This document shows positions 1 to 8,667 of a stretch of 64,000 nucleotides of DNA, in pieces; within the stretch, counting starts at the first letter, position 1, and every line of letters begins with the position of its first letter. The notes under the pieces are model-generated. The model made no database searches. It was given only the letters and a program-made list of their open reading frames with translations, and was not told the origin of the DNA. The stretch is taken from NCBI GenBank assembly GCA_031553755.1, contig JAVBKZ010000012.1:1-64000 (forward strand). Direction: 5' to 3'. This stretch comes from JAIRVZ01 sp031553755. Lineage in GTDB: Bacteria > Bacteroidota > Bacteroidia > Bacteroidales > Azobacteroidaceae. The translations under genes were made by a program, and so were the position numbers.

Positions 1-73
1 TTACTGCATATTGTCGGGGATTTTATTGCTCGCAGGTTGCTCCCCAGCAGAGCCTGTGTCCTCTTAAATCCCT
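1..73 (-). ncRNA. 5' part of a possible structured RNA or leader, cut by the window edge
   Basis: Reading leftward on the minus strand, a -7 element TAACTTTG (85-78) is followed five bases later by a GC-rich stretch unlike the AT-rich surroundings. Its first seven bases, GGGATTT (73-67), are complementary to AAATCCC about 40 bases further on. Between them CAGG/CCTG and CTC/GAG can pair as a nested hairpin. No start codon with a continuing frame is seen. This is what the first 73 bases of a small RNA, riboswitch or leader would look like. I cannot name the class; a metal or 6S-like RNA would be guesses. The plus strand also has an open frame to a stop at 73-75, so a gene tail is an alternative. 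Confidence 0.4.
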
Positions 74-77
74 GATA

Positions 78-85
78 CAAAGTTA
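78..85 (-). promoter_or_regulatory. Bacteroidota -7 element (TAACTTTG)
   Basis: The minus strand reads TAACTTTG, an exact TAnnTTTG match. It lies five bases before the GC-rich segment that starts GGGATTT. No convincing -33 TTTG box was found. Confidence 0.45.
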
Positions 86-148
86 AAATATAAAAGTTAA
101 TTAAAAAAAAATCCAGGTTTTACTTGGATATTAAATGGAAAATCAATT

Positions 149-1000
149 ATGAAACGTACAATTATAAAAATAGAAGAAGAATTATGCAATGGTTGTGGCG
201 CTTGCGTTACCGGATGTCACGAAGGAGCATTACAATTAATTAATGGGAAAGCTGTAATGGTAAGCGAACTTTATTGCGATGGTTTAGGCGCCTGTATCGG
301 CGAATGCCCTGTTGGCGCTATAACCCTCGAAGAAAGGGAAGCCGAACCATACGATGAAGACGCGGTAATGGAACGCCTTTTGCAGAAAGGGGAAAAAGTA
401 ATTCTCGCTCACCTGAATCATTTAAAAGAACATGGCGAAACCGGACTTTTCAAACAAGGCTTGTCATATCTGGAAAAACATAATATCCAACTAAATTTTC
501 AAGAAAAAGAAAAAACACTGGCTTGCGGTTGCCCCGGTTCTATGATGAGAGAAATCCGACCGGCTGAAAACAACGACTACAAAATACCTTCAGGAATAAT
601 TCCACCCAAATCGGCAACATCCGAATTGCGGCAATTTCCGGTTCAATTGCATTTATTGAATCCTCACGCTCCTTTTTTACATGGAGTCAATTTGCTATTG
701 GCAGCCGACTGTACCGCTTTTGCCTGCGGAGATTTCCATAATCGTTTCTTAAAAGGAAAAATGTTAGCGGTCGCTTGTCCGAAACTCGACAGTAATACCC
801 AATCTTATGTCGATAAATTATCTGAAATGATAGATGGGGCTATGATTGATACCTTAACCGTTATTATCATGGAAGTACCGTGTTGTGGCGGATTAGTCAA
901 AATCGCAGAAATGGGACGCCAACAGGCTGAACGGCATATTCCTATCAAAGTAATTATTCTTTCTATTAAAGGAGATATTATCCGTGAAAACTGGATTTAA
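149..1000 (+). CDS. 4Fe-4S ferredoxin-like protein with C-terminal Cys-rich domain
   Basis: The protein has 283 residues. Residues 13-23 hold a classical CxxCxxC cluster motif (CNGCGACVTGC). Residues 43-53 hold a second ferredoxin half, CDGLGACIGEC, followed by Pro, in which the second cysteine of the usual motif is replaced. I recall this variant as characteristic of a family of anaerobe ferredoxins rather than as damage. The C-terminal two thirds carries further cysteines, including a CGCPGS motif and CCGGL, so an additional metal site or interaction domain is likely. Family knowledge suggests a cytoplasmic electron-transfer protein in redox or nitrosative metabolism; the partner is not visible here. 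It stands alone, divergent from the left-edge RNA candidate. Confidence 0.8.
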   Translation: MKRTIIKIEEELCNGCGACVTGCHEGALQLINGKAVMVSELYCDGLGACIGECPVGAITLEEREAEPYDEDAVMERLLQKGEKVILAHLNHLKEHGETGLFKQGLSYLEKHNIQLNFQEKEKTLACGCPGSMMREIRPAENNDYKIPSGIIPPKSATSELRQFPVQLHLLNPHAPFLHGVNLLLAADCTAFACGDFHNRFLKGKMLAVACPKLDSNTQSYVDKLSEMIDGAMIDTLTVIIMEVPCCGGLVKIAEMGRQQAERHIPIKVIILSIKGDIIRENWI

Positions 1001-1076
1001 TCTATTTGTTTAATATTTAATCGTTTGATTTTCAACGTTAAACAATTTCAGAATATGAATAATTTTGAACAATTAC

Positions 1077-3371
1077 TTAATTAATGATATGTTTAATCGT
1101 TTTTGCACAGTCATTCGAACGGACAGATATCATATAAATTCCTTTTGATAATTTACTTACATCCAATTGTGATTTTGCAGCTTTGATTTCGTTTTTCAAT
1201 AAAGCATTTCCATAAGTATCATAAACAGTAAGATTTACATCTTCATTGCGGTAATTATTCATTTCTATATTCAAAATTCCATTTTTAGAAGAATCAGGAA
1301 ACACATTTAAATCAGAAAAAATATTTACATCCTTAATTCCTGATGAAGAAGCGGCATACAAATGGCTTGAAGGTATTACTTCCCTTGATTGAAAAGGACT
1401 TGCCCATTCTAATTTACAAGAGGCAAGGTTAACTCCTGATACATATTCAGTTTTTATATCGTATTTTTTACCGGCAACTAACGAAATTGTACCCTTATAA
1501 GTACCCGAAGATATTACGTTCTTGTCTATAATCAATTGATCATCAATCCAAAGCCGGGACGTATTATCACTTGTAATATAAAACGTATACGTTCCTGTGT
1601 ATCTTGGTTGCACTTGCCCTGTCCATCTTACCGAAAAATTATTCGCGTTTACTCCTGTTGCCGGAGAATTTTTACCCCAACTAAAATTAATGTTAGTGTC
1701 TATTTTAGTATTCGCCTCTGTTTCAAAATTCTTTTCACTATAATAAATACCTGTTAAACCGGTACCATCTCCTTCAATACCTCCGGGATTTATCGTAAGA
1801 CTTTTAGATTCACGTATCAGTTGGAAAATTTGATCGGGACGTACTACAACATAGTTAGATCCTAAAGAATTTTTCACATTTTTGAAAGTTGTAGGAGTTA
1901 CATTAGTCCATGGTTGCGCTTGAATAATAAGGAATCTCGGACTTTTGCCATCCCAACCTGATGAGGCCGATGTTATATGTTCTTTCATTGTCTTTTCGCC
2001 ATCACAATAATTACAAGAAAGAGGCATTCCCGGCAAAGACTGGCCTGTTGAAGGATAAATGGAAAGCGCTCCTCCGGTATTTTGAGCGGTTAAGCCAAGT
2101 AAAGTCGGTGAATAGGTCGAGAATACACGCCCCACTCCATAGTCGATACCTCCGGTAATTGTGTTCCAAACGGTAATCACACGGATACCCGCACGTACAT
2201 TATATTCTTCGGTTTTAGATACAAACGGAATTAAATTATCGTAACTATTCCATTTATTAGGATACGCGTAACCATATCCGGATGGACCTGATATTAAATT
2301 GTCATTATCCGTAGACGTTTTATGATAATAATTCAAAGCGCCCGGCATAGCATCAACCATAGCCGGAGATATTGTCCAACCTATCGGCACAGATCCTCTG
2401 TCTGAATTATTCCACAACTTACGCATAAGGTGTTCTATATACTGTAAATTATCGCCATCACTCAGAATAAACGCGACATATATTTTATTTTGCAATTCAG
2501 GTTTAGCAAGCATTGGCTTAGGTTCAATCGTCCTCGGCATTCCGCTATGGAAAGTTAGATTAGTGCAAAAATCACTTGCTATAGTAGGAATCCCATATGT
2601 AGATGCCCTTTCCACACCCGGAGCTTCTTCCGGCCACCATCCCATATAATTAGCTCCCTGCGGCATGGAAGATAAAAATTTATTAAGCAAGGCGCTTTCT
2701 CCCGAATTTTTAACATCAAGCCATATAACAGCGACTCCAAGAGCAACGGCATATTCACGTAATGAAGCTTTGTGAGGCCCCGGATTTAATCCGATTAATA
2801 ATCGATGGTCAAGGTTAGGCCAATACGTATCATATAACGTTTGATATACCTCAAGTTTACTTTTAAATTTACCTCTGAAATCTTCCAATATAGGAAGGTT
2901 AAAAGGAGGTGAAGTTAATCGGGCTACCAATGAAGGGCCGGCAAGTAACGCTTTTTTTTCTTTTGCCAACGCCGAAGCCAAATTGGCTGTATGTATCTGC
3001 GCTGTGTCATATACGATTAAACCTGAAAATTCTGAAAGATATTTCCCTAATATGTTCCAAGGAGTGGTTGTATTTTCAACATATTTTACACCTAAAGAAT
3101 TCAACCAAGTATACTGACCCTCAGCATAGGCATCTCCTTCATAAGAAAAAATCCGGGGTTGCGTTAAGTTTACAATACCTTTCATTGAAGCAAATAACAA
3201 CTTTTCTTCCCCGGTTACATTGCTCTGCAAATAAATTAAATCTTGGGTTTGCGCCGATGCCGGAAAAGTTGGCAAAATTTGTCCTTCCGGCCAAATAATT
3301 TGAGATTTTACATTAAAGCAAAATAATGATAACAAAAGAAAAGATGCCGCAATCTTACAGTGTAAATTCAT
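1077..3371 (-). CDS. Secreted GxGYxYP-domain protein with PA14 domain and T9SS sorting tail
   Basis: The protein has 764 residues. A signal peptide (about 1-23, ending KSQ) is followed by the GxGYxYP putative glycoside-hydrolase region. Its name motif appears as GYGYAYP at residues 365-371, with SDGDN at 304-308. Residues about 536-673 form a PA14 carbohydrate-binding-type domain (SDNTSRLWIDD). The last 75 or so residues have the beta-rich pattern of a type A T9SS sorting domain (LSKGIYMISV near the end). Known biology of such tails implies export across the outer membrane by the type IX system and removal of the tail at the surface. The substrate is unknown; a polysaccharide-active enzyme is inferred. 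It is monocistronic, and a 20-bp palindrome precedes the start. Confidence 0.85.
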   Translation of the reverse strand: MNLHCKIAASFLLLSLFCFNVKSQIIWPEGQILPTFPASAQTQDLIYLQSNVTGEEKLLFASMKGIVNLTQPRIFSYEGDAYAEGQYTWLNSLGVKYVENTTTPWNILGKYLSEFSGLIVYDTAQIHTANLASALAKEKKALLAGPSLVARLTSPPFNLPILEDFRGKFKSKLEVYQTLYDTYWPNLDHRLLIGLNPGPHKASLREYAVALGVAVIWLDVKNSGESALLNKFLSSMPQGANYMGWWPEEAPGVERASTYGIPTIASDFCTNLTFHSGMPRTIEPKPMLAKPELQNKIYVAFILSDGDNLQYIEHLMRKLWNNSDRGSVPIGWTISPAMVDAMPGALNYYHKTSTDNDNLISGPSGYGYAYPNKWNSYDNLIPFVSKTEEYNVRAGIRVITVWNTITGGIDYGVGRVFSTYSPTLLGLTAQNTGGALSIYPSTGQSLPGMPLSCNYCDGEKTMKEHITSASSGWDGKSPRFLIIQAQPWTNVTPTTFKNVKNSLGSNYVVVRPDQIFQLIRESKSLTINPGGIEGDGTGLTGIYYSEKNFETEANTKIDTNINFSWGKNSPATGVNANNFSVRWTGQVQPRYTGTYTFYITSDNTSRLWIDDQLIIDKNVISSGTYKGTISLVAGKKYDIKTEYVSGVNLASCKLEWASPFQSREVIPSSHLYAASSSGIKDVNIFSDLNVFPDSSKNGILNIEMNNYRNEDVNLTVYDTYGNALLKNEIKAAKSQLDVSKLSKGIYMISVRSNDCAKTIKHIIN

Positions 3372-3398
3372 GGGTAAATAATTTTATTTTTTCTGACT

Positions 3399-3418
3399 AT
3401 AATTGAAACTTCAATTAT
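3399..3418. promoter_or_regulatory. Perfect 20-bp palindrome upstream of the GxGYxYP gene
   Basis: ATAATTGAA and TTCAATTAT form 9-bp perfect inverted arms around a 2-base spacer, 28 bases before the start codon of the secreted enzyme. The short spacer fits a dimeric repressor or activator operator better than a terminator, and no T-tract follows. The regulator is unknown. Confidence 0.35.
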
Positions 3419-3483
3419 AACAATACATGGATTAATCAATGGGTTAATTTATGCTTAAATAAGCAAAATAATTTTGTAATCAC

Positions 3484-4854
3484 TCATACTTCGCTGATTT
3501 CTCCAAACAGAGTCGCCGGGGTTACTTTTGTTATTAAAACATTGACTTTATCTCCGACGCGATAATGTTGCTTATTAAAAACAACAACTTTATTTTGAGG
3601 AGTACGCCCAAAAAGTTGCTCTCTTGATTTTTTTGAAAAACCTTCAACTAAAACTTCATACGTTTTTCCAATAGATTCTTTATTTCTTTCATGAGACAAT
3701 TCTAATTGCAATGCTATGATCTCTTCTAACCTGCGAATTTTTTCTTCTTCAAAAACATTATCAGGCATATTTTTCGCGGCGTATGTTCCCGGCCTTTCCG
3801 AATATTTGAACATAAACGCGGCATCAAATCCGACTTCACGCATCAATGATAAAGTTTCATGATGGTCTTCTTCCGTTTCAGAATGAAATCCGCAAAAAAG
3901 ATCGGTAGTAATGGCACAATCGGGTATAATCCTCCTGATAGCAGTAATTCTGTCTAAATACCATTCCCTCGTATATTTTCTATTCATGGCTTTCAAAACC
4001 TTACTACTTCCCGATTGAGCCGGCAAATGGATATGATTACATACATTATTATATTTGGCGACCATTTCGAGCGTGCGGTCGCTCATATCTTTAGGATGCG
4101 ATGTTGTAAATCTGATTCTCATCCCAGGAGCCTCCATCGCTACCATTTCGAGTAAAGACGGAAAATCAATTTCAACCGAACCGTTTTTATATAAGTAAGA
4201 ATTCACATTTTGTCCTAATAAAGTTACTTCTTTGTAGCCTTCATCCCGGAGTATTCTTAATTCATTCAATATACTTTCCGTTTCTCGGCTTCTTTCTCTT
4301 CCCCTTGTATATGGAACGATGCAATAAGTGCAAAAATTATTACATCCCCTCATGATAGAAATGAATCCGGACAATTTTATACCCGATAATTTCAAAGGAA
4401 CAACATCCTTGTATGTTTCACTTGCTGATAATTCTACATTGACAGCCTTTTCCCCTTGTTCTACAGTTCCTATCAGATGTGGAAGATCCAAATAAGAATC
4501 CGGACCAACAACTAAATCAACTTTATGTTCATCGATCAATTCTTCCCTGACACGTTCGGCCATACAACCAAGAACACCAATTACTAATTTCTTATTTTTT
4601 TTCTTTAAAGATTGAAAAAATTGTAAACGTGATAAAACTTTTTGTTCCGCATTATCCCTGATAGAACAAGTATTTATAAAAATAGCATCGGCATCCTTGA
4701 TATCCTGAATGGTTTCGTATCCATCCATTTGCATAATCGACGCGACAACTTCACTGTCAGAAACATTCATTTGACATCCGTAGGTTTCGATAAACAGCTT
4801 TTTTGATTTGTTCAGAGTTCCAGATTTTAAGTCCGGTTCTTCATTTTTTTTCAT
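3484..4854 (-). CDS. miaB: tRNA-2-methylthio-N6-dimethylallyladenosine synthase MiaB
   Basis: The protein has 456 residues, normal for the family. The N-terminal methylthiotransferase domain has its three cluster-binding cysteines in YGCQMN, NTCSIRDNAE and LGCMAER. The radical-SAM motif follows as CNNFCTYC, next to VPYTRGRERSR, and the C-terminus is a TRAM-type RNA-binding domain. MiaB converts i6A37 to ms2i6A37 in tRNAs reading UNN codons, using two 4Fe-4S clusters and SAM in the cytoplasm. It is transcribed leftward, 112 bases upstream of the GxGYxYP gene and divergent from the small gene at 5111. All key cysteines are present. Confidence 0.95.
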   Translation of the reverse strand: MKKNEEPDLKSGTLNKSKKLFIETYGCQMNVSDSEVVASIMQMDGYETIQDIKDADAIFINTCSIRDNAEQKVLSRLQFFQSLKKKNKKLVIGVLGCMAERVREELIDEHKVDLVVGPDSYLDLPHLIGTVEQGEKAVNVELSASETYKDVVPLKLSGIKLSGFISIMRGCNNFCTYCIVPYTRGRERSRETESILNELRILRDEGYKEVTLLGQNVNSYLYKNGSVEIDFPSLLEMVAMEAPGMRIRFTTSHPKDMSDRTLEMVAKYNNVCNHIHLPAQSGSSKVLKAMNRKYTREWYLDRITAIRRIIPDCAITTDLFCGFHSETEEDHHETLSLMREVGFDAAFMFKYSERPGTYAAKNMPDNVFEEEKIRRLEEIIALQLELSHERNKESIGKTYEVLVEGFSKKSREQLFGRTPQNKVVVFNKQHYRVGDKVNVLITKVTPATLFGEISEV

Positions 4855-4993
4855 ACTTTTACTTACAAATTATATAAATTAACATTTATTAACATATAAA
4901 ACAACGTGAAAAATTTGTACATATACAATATTGTCTTACATTTGCATTGAAAAACGTAAAATTTTTTCATAGTTAAGGTTTTGGTTAAATGGG

Positions 4994-5021
4994 TTAGGGG
5001 TGGCTGAGAAGTCATCCCTAA
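4994..5021. other. 12-bp stem-loop with GAGA tetraloop between divergent genes
   Basis: TTAGGGGTGGCT pairs with AGTCATCCCTAA (two G-T wobbles) around a GAGA, GNRA-type, tetraloop. On the plus strand five T residues follow shortly after, so it resembles an intrinsic terminator. However, no plus-strand transcript is expected to arrive here, because miaB is transcribed away. It may be a repeat-derived hairpin, a leader structure for the gene at 5111, or the end of an antisense RNA. Confidence 0.35.
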
Positions 5022-5063
5022 TGTTTTTAAATGGTTGTTTATGTGTTTATTATAAATTATCAT

Positions 5064-5071
5064 TATATTTG
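5064..5071 (+). promoter_or_regulatory. -7 element TATATTTG for the small gene upstream of secDF
   Basis: Exact TAnnTTTG match 39 bases before the start codon at 5111. The -33 box is poor. Confidence 0.45.
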
Positions 5072-5110
5072 AACCTCTAAAATTTAATTTTGCAAAAATA
5101 GTCATATTTT

Positions 5111-5506
5111 ATGGATAAGCTCAAAGATTATATTCCTTTAGTAATTATTGCAATAAGTTTTATATATTCTTTTGTTAAAAAAGCGAATAAGACAAAGGAG
5201 AATAAAGAAGAAACGATGTTGCCCGGTACACAGCCTCAAACTGAAGATTGGGAAAATACGCCCAAACAAGAATTGAAACCGGAAGTCGTATTTCATCGTC
5301 CGGAGAGAAAAAAGAAAAAACAGGAAAAAACAGAAGTTTCCATACCTAAAAAAAATTATCAAGAGATAATTAAGCCTGAAATAATTTTGGAAGAAACTCC
5401 GGTTAAGGAAACAGAGGAAAATCCTATTCTATTAGACTTGCAAGATAATATTGAAGAGGTAAAAAAAGCGGTTATTTATTCGGAAATATTCAATAGAAAG
5501 TATTAA
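5111..5506 (+). CDS. Small membrane-anchored charged protein of unknown function
   Basis: The protein has 131 residues. One hydrophobic segment (about residues 6-22) is followed by a lysine/glutamate-rich, probably disordered tail containing basic stretches such as KKKKQEK and several PExxxE-like acidic motifs. It looks like a single-pass inner-membrane protein with a cytoplasmic tail. I do not recognise a family. It lies 78 bases upstream of secDF on the same strand, but secDF has its own promoter element, so they may be only partly co-transcribed. A role near the Sec machinery is conjecture from position. Confidence 0.7.
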   Translation: MDKLKDYIPLVIIAISFIYSFVKKANKTKENKEETMLPGTQPQTEDWENTPKQELKPEVVFHRPERKKKKQEKTEVSIPKKNYQEIIKPEIILEETPVKETEENPILLDLQDNIEEVKKAVIYSEIFNRKY

Positions 5507-5522
5507 GTATCAAAAAAAAATA

Positions 5523-5530
5523 TATATTTG
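5523..5530 (+). promoter_or_regulatory. -7 element TATATTTG for secDF
   Basis: Exact TAnnTTTG match 54 bases before the secDF start. No clear -33 TTTG box was found. Confidence 0.5.
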
Positions 5531-5584
5531 CACGCTGAATTTGAAAACACAAAAATTAATACTAAAAAATAAAATAAATTAACA

Positions 5585-8500
5585 ATGCAAAACAAAGGAT
5601 TCGTAAAGGTTTTTGCCGTAATGTTAACCTTGGTATGTTTGTTTTATTTGTCGTTTACCATAGTGACAAATAAATATTACAAAGAAGCCAAAGAGTATGC
5701 AGCGGGAGATCCTATGAAGGAGAGTCTGTTCTTGGATTCTTTATCTACAGAAAAAGTATGGTTAGGTTATACTTTTAAAGATTGCCGTTCGAAAGAATTA
5801 AATTTAGGCCTTGACCTAAAAGGAGGTATGAACGTTATTTTGGAAATTGATGTCGCGGAAGTCGTAAAATCTCTTTCTAATAACAATCCAGACCCTAATT
5901 TCAATAAAGCTTTGGCTAATGCTAAAGCACGTTACAGTAAAACACAAAAAGATTTTGTGACAATCTTTTCTGAGGAATACCATGCTATAGATCCGGGAGC
6001 CAGATTATCCGCTATTTTCAGCACCTTTGAATTAAAAGAAAAAATAACTCCTCAAACCAGCGATGCCGAAGTAGAAAAAGTTTTAAAAGCTGAGATCAAA
6101 AGCGCGATGGACAATTCGTTCAATGTACTTCGTACACGTATTGACCGTTTTGGGGTTGTCGCTCCTAATATTCAACAATTAGAAACAGACGGACGTATTC
6201 TTATAGAACTTCCAGGTATTAAAGAACCTGAACGTGTTAGAAAATTACTTCAAGGAAGTGCTAATTTGGAATTTTGGGAAACTTACGAACTTTCTGAAAT
6301 ATATCAGCCTTTGATTGCGGCAAATAATGTACTCCGCGAATTAAATGCAGAAACAAAACAAACGGTTACTGCCGCCGACACTACTGCTGTCGCTGAAACT
6401 GTTACAGAACAAAAAGACTCAACAACCGCTCTTGCCGGTGATAGTTTGCTTGCCGAATTATCAAAAGACAAACCCGCCGCCGATTCGTTGAAATCGCAAT
6501 CGCAAGAAGAATGGATGAAAAACAATCCTTTGTTCTCAATTTTACAGCCTCATCAAAGTGGAAATCAACTGGCTCCCGGCCCTGCAGTAGGAGTTGCGCT
6601 TGCTAAAGATACAGCTACAGTTAACGCTTACTTAGCAATGCGTCAGGTGAGAGATCTTTTCCCTCGAAACATTGCATTTAAATGGACGGTTAAAGCAATT
6701 GATCCGAAAGAACAATATTATGACTTAGTTGCTATCAAAACTAACCGTGACGGAAAAGCCCCACTTGAAGGAGACGTTATCATTGACGCTAAAGAAGATT
6801 TTGCTCAACATAGAGCTTCTTCGGAAGTAAGTATGACCATGAATTCGGAAGGCGCTAAAAAATGGGCTCGTTTGACAAAAGACAATGTTGGTAAATGTAT
6901 AGCTATCGTTTTGGATAACGCTGTTTATTCTTTCCCAAGAGTAAGTGATGAAATCAAAGGGGGACGTTCTTCTATTACCGGAAACTTTACTCCCGAAGAA
7001 GCGAAAGACTTAGCCAACGTATTGAAATCAGGAAAAATGTCGGCTTCTTCCCGTATCATTCAGGAAGATATCGTTGGTCCTTCTTTAGGACAAGAAGCTA
7101 TCAACAAAGGGTTTATTTCGTTTGGAATCGCGTTGTTGGCTTTGATGTTGTTTTTGATTGTCATGTATGGATTTAAACCCGGTATGATTGCTAACACCGC
7201 ATTGCTGTTGAACTTGTTCTTCATCATGGGAGTTTTAGCATCGTTCCAAGCTGTATTAACACTTTCCGGGATTGCCGGTATCGTGTTAGCACTCGCGATC
7301 GCCGTAGATGCCAACATCTTGATTAATGAACGTATCAAAGAAGAAATCAGAGGAGGTAAAACTGTAAAGAAAGCAGTTGAAGAAGGCTATAAAAAAGCAT
7401 TTTCCGCGATTTTCGACTCCAACTTAACTTCTATCCTGACAGGTGTAATTCTTTTCTATTTCGGAACTGGTCCTATCAGAGGATTCGCGACTACTTTGAT
7501 TATAGGTATCGTTATATCTTTCATTACCGCGGTATTTTTAACACGTATCGCTTATGAAGGATTTATGGCAAAAGGAAAATTGTTGGATTTGACTTTTACA
7601 ACAAGCATTTCTAAGGATTTCCTTGTAAATACAAAATATAACTTCTTGAAACACAAGAAAACATTATATATAGTTACAATCGCATTAACTATCGTTTGTC
7701 TTGGTTTCTTGTTTGGAAGAGGCTTAAATCAAGGAATTGACTTTACCGGAGGACGTAATTATGTTGTTCGTTTCGATCAACCTGTAAATACAGTAAAAAT
7801 ACAAGAAATGTTAGATCCTTTGTTCCCTGAACATGTTCCAAGCGTAATTACTATTGGAACTCAAAATCAGGTAAGGATTTCAACTAACTACAAAATAACT
7901 GATTCTTCAGAAGGTATTGACGAAGAAATTACAAACAAATTATATGATGGAGTAAAACCTCTTTTACCGGAAGGAACCACCTATCAACAATTTGTAAGCG
8001 AAAATATTTTGAGTTCTCAAAAGGTTGGGCCAAGTATAGCGGATGACATTAAAACCGGAGCTTATTGGGCGGTTGCATTTGCAGTTATCGCGATAGGACT
8101 CTATATTTTACTTCGTTTCCGCGATGTTTCTTATAGTGTGGGTACTGTCGTTTCTTTGTTGCAAGACGCTATCTTTATTTTAGGTATGTATGCTATTTTC
8201 TGGGGAATATTGCCATTCTCTCTCGAAGTAGACCAAACTTTCATCGCGGCAATCTTGACAGCGTTAGGATATTCGGTTAATGACAAGGTCGTTATCTTCG
8301 ACAGGGTACGTGAATATACTCAATTATATCCTAAACGGGATAAATTCGAATTGTTTAATGATTCGCTCAATTCAACATTAGACCGTTCGATTAATACCAG
8401 TGTCAGTACTTTAATTGTTTTGATTTTAATCTTCATTTTTGCGGGAGACGCTATTCGTAGTTTTTCTTTCGCGATGCTTTTAGGAGTATTTATGGGAACA

Positions 8501-8587
8501 CTTTCATCTATGTTCTGTGCCGCTCCGATTGCTTATGAAATTCAAAAAAGAAAACAATTGAAACAAGAAGCAAAAACTCAAAAATAA
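5585..8587 (+). CDS. secDF: Fused protein translocase subunit SecDF
   Basis: The protein has 1000 residues, the fused SecD-SecF form usual in Bacteroidota. An N-terminal membrane helix precedes the SecD signature LGLDLKGGMNV near residue 75. A long periplasmic region and a six-helix membrane block containing AIAVDANILINERIKEE follow. The SecF half starts near residue 690 with GIDFTGGRNY and ends with a second helix block (TALGYSVNDKVVIFDR). SecDF uses the proton gradient to help release and pull exported proteins on the periplasmic side of SecYEG. A low-complexity Ala/Thr/Glu-rich insertion around residues 250-310 looks like a disordered linker. A strong hairpin terminator follows. Confidence 0.95.
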   Translation: MQNKGFVKVFAVMLTLVCLFYLSFTIVTNKYYKEAKEYAAGDPMKESLFLDSLSTEKVWLGYTFKDCRSKELNLGLDLKGGMNVILEIDVAEVVKSLSNNNPDPNFNKALANAKARYSKTQKDFVTIFSEEYHAIDPGARLSAIFSTFELKEKITPQTSDAEVEKVLKAEIKSAMDNSFNVLRTRIDRFGVVAPNIQQLETDGRILIELPGIKEPERVRKLLQGSANLEFWETYELSEIYQPLIAANNVLRELNAETKQTVTAADTTAVAETVTEQKDSTTALAGDSLLAELSKDKPAADSLKSQSQEEWMKNNPLFSILQPHQSGNQLAPGPAVGVALAKDTATVNAYLAMRQVRDLFPRNIAFKWTVKAIDPKEQYYDLVAIKTNRDGKAPLEGDVIIDAKEDFAQHRASSEVSMTMNSEGAKKWARLTKDNVGKCIAIVLDNAVYSFPRVSDEIKGGRSSITGNFTPEEAKDLANVLKSGKMSASSRIIQEDIVGPSLGQEAINKGFISFGIALLALMLFLIVMYGFKPGMIANTALLLNLFFIMGVLASFQAVLTLSGIAGIVLALAIAVDANILINERIKEEIRGGKTVKKAVEEGYKKAFSAIFDSNLTSILTGVILFYFGTGPIRGFATTLIIGIVISFITAVFLTRIAYEGFMAKGKLLDLTFTTSISKDFLVNTKYNFLKHKKTLYIVTIALTIVCLGFLFGRGLNQGIDFTGGRNYVVRFDQPVNTVKIQEMLDPLFPEHVPSVITIGTQNQVRISTNYKITDSSEGIDEEITNKLYDGVKPLLPEGTTYQQFVSENILSSQKVGPSIADDIKTGAYWAVAFAVIAIGLYILLRFRDVSYSVGTVVSLLQDAIFILGMYAIFWGILPFSLEVDQTFIAAILTALGYSVNDKVVIFDRVREYTQLYPKRDKFELFNDSLNSTLDRSINTSVSTLIVLILIFIFAGDAIRSFSFAMLLGVFMGTLSSMFCAAPIAYEIQKRKQLKQEAKTQK

Positions 8588-8610
8588 ATAAGAAAACAGA
8601 GAACATAAAT

Positions 8611-8646
8611 AAAAGCCGTTTGTTAACAAAAAACAAACGGCTTTTT
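8611..8646 (+). terminator. Rho-independent terminator after secDF
   Basis: A perfect 14-bp stem (AAAAGCCGTTTGTT, 8611-8624, with 8632-8645) has a 7-base loop and a T-run at 8642-8646. Confidence 0.9.
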
Positions 8647-8667
8647 CTATAAATACATATACTGCAA

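Noticed and set aside
1..75. Plus-strand tail of an upstream gene ending at a TGA at 73-75
   Set aside because: The 24-residue frame has no recognisable family pattern, and the GC-rich structured minus-strand reading with a promoter fits better, but it cannot be excluded without the left flank.
2909..3298. 129-residue frame antisense to the GxGYxYP gene
   Set aside because: The minus strand there encodes the N-terminal domain of a well-supported secreted protein.
4863..5105. 80-residue minus-strand open frame upstream of miaB
   Set aside because: It overlaps a hairpin and the divergent promoter region, its composition is AT-driven (Leu/Lys/Tyr/Phe), and it lacks recognisable features.
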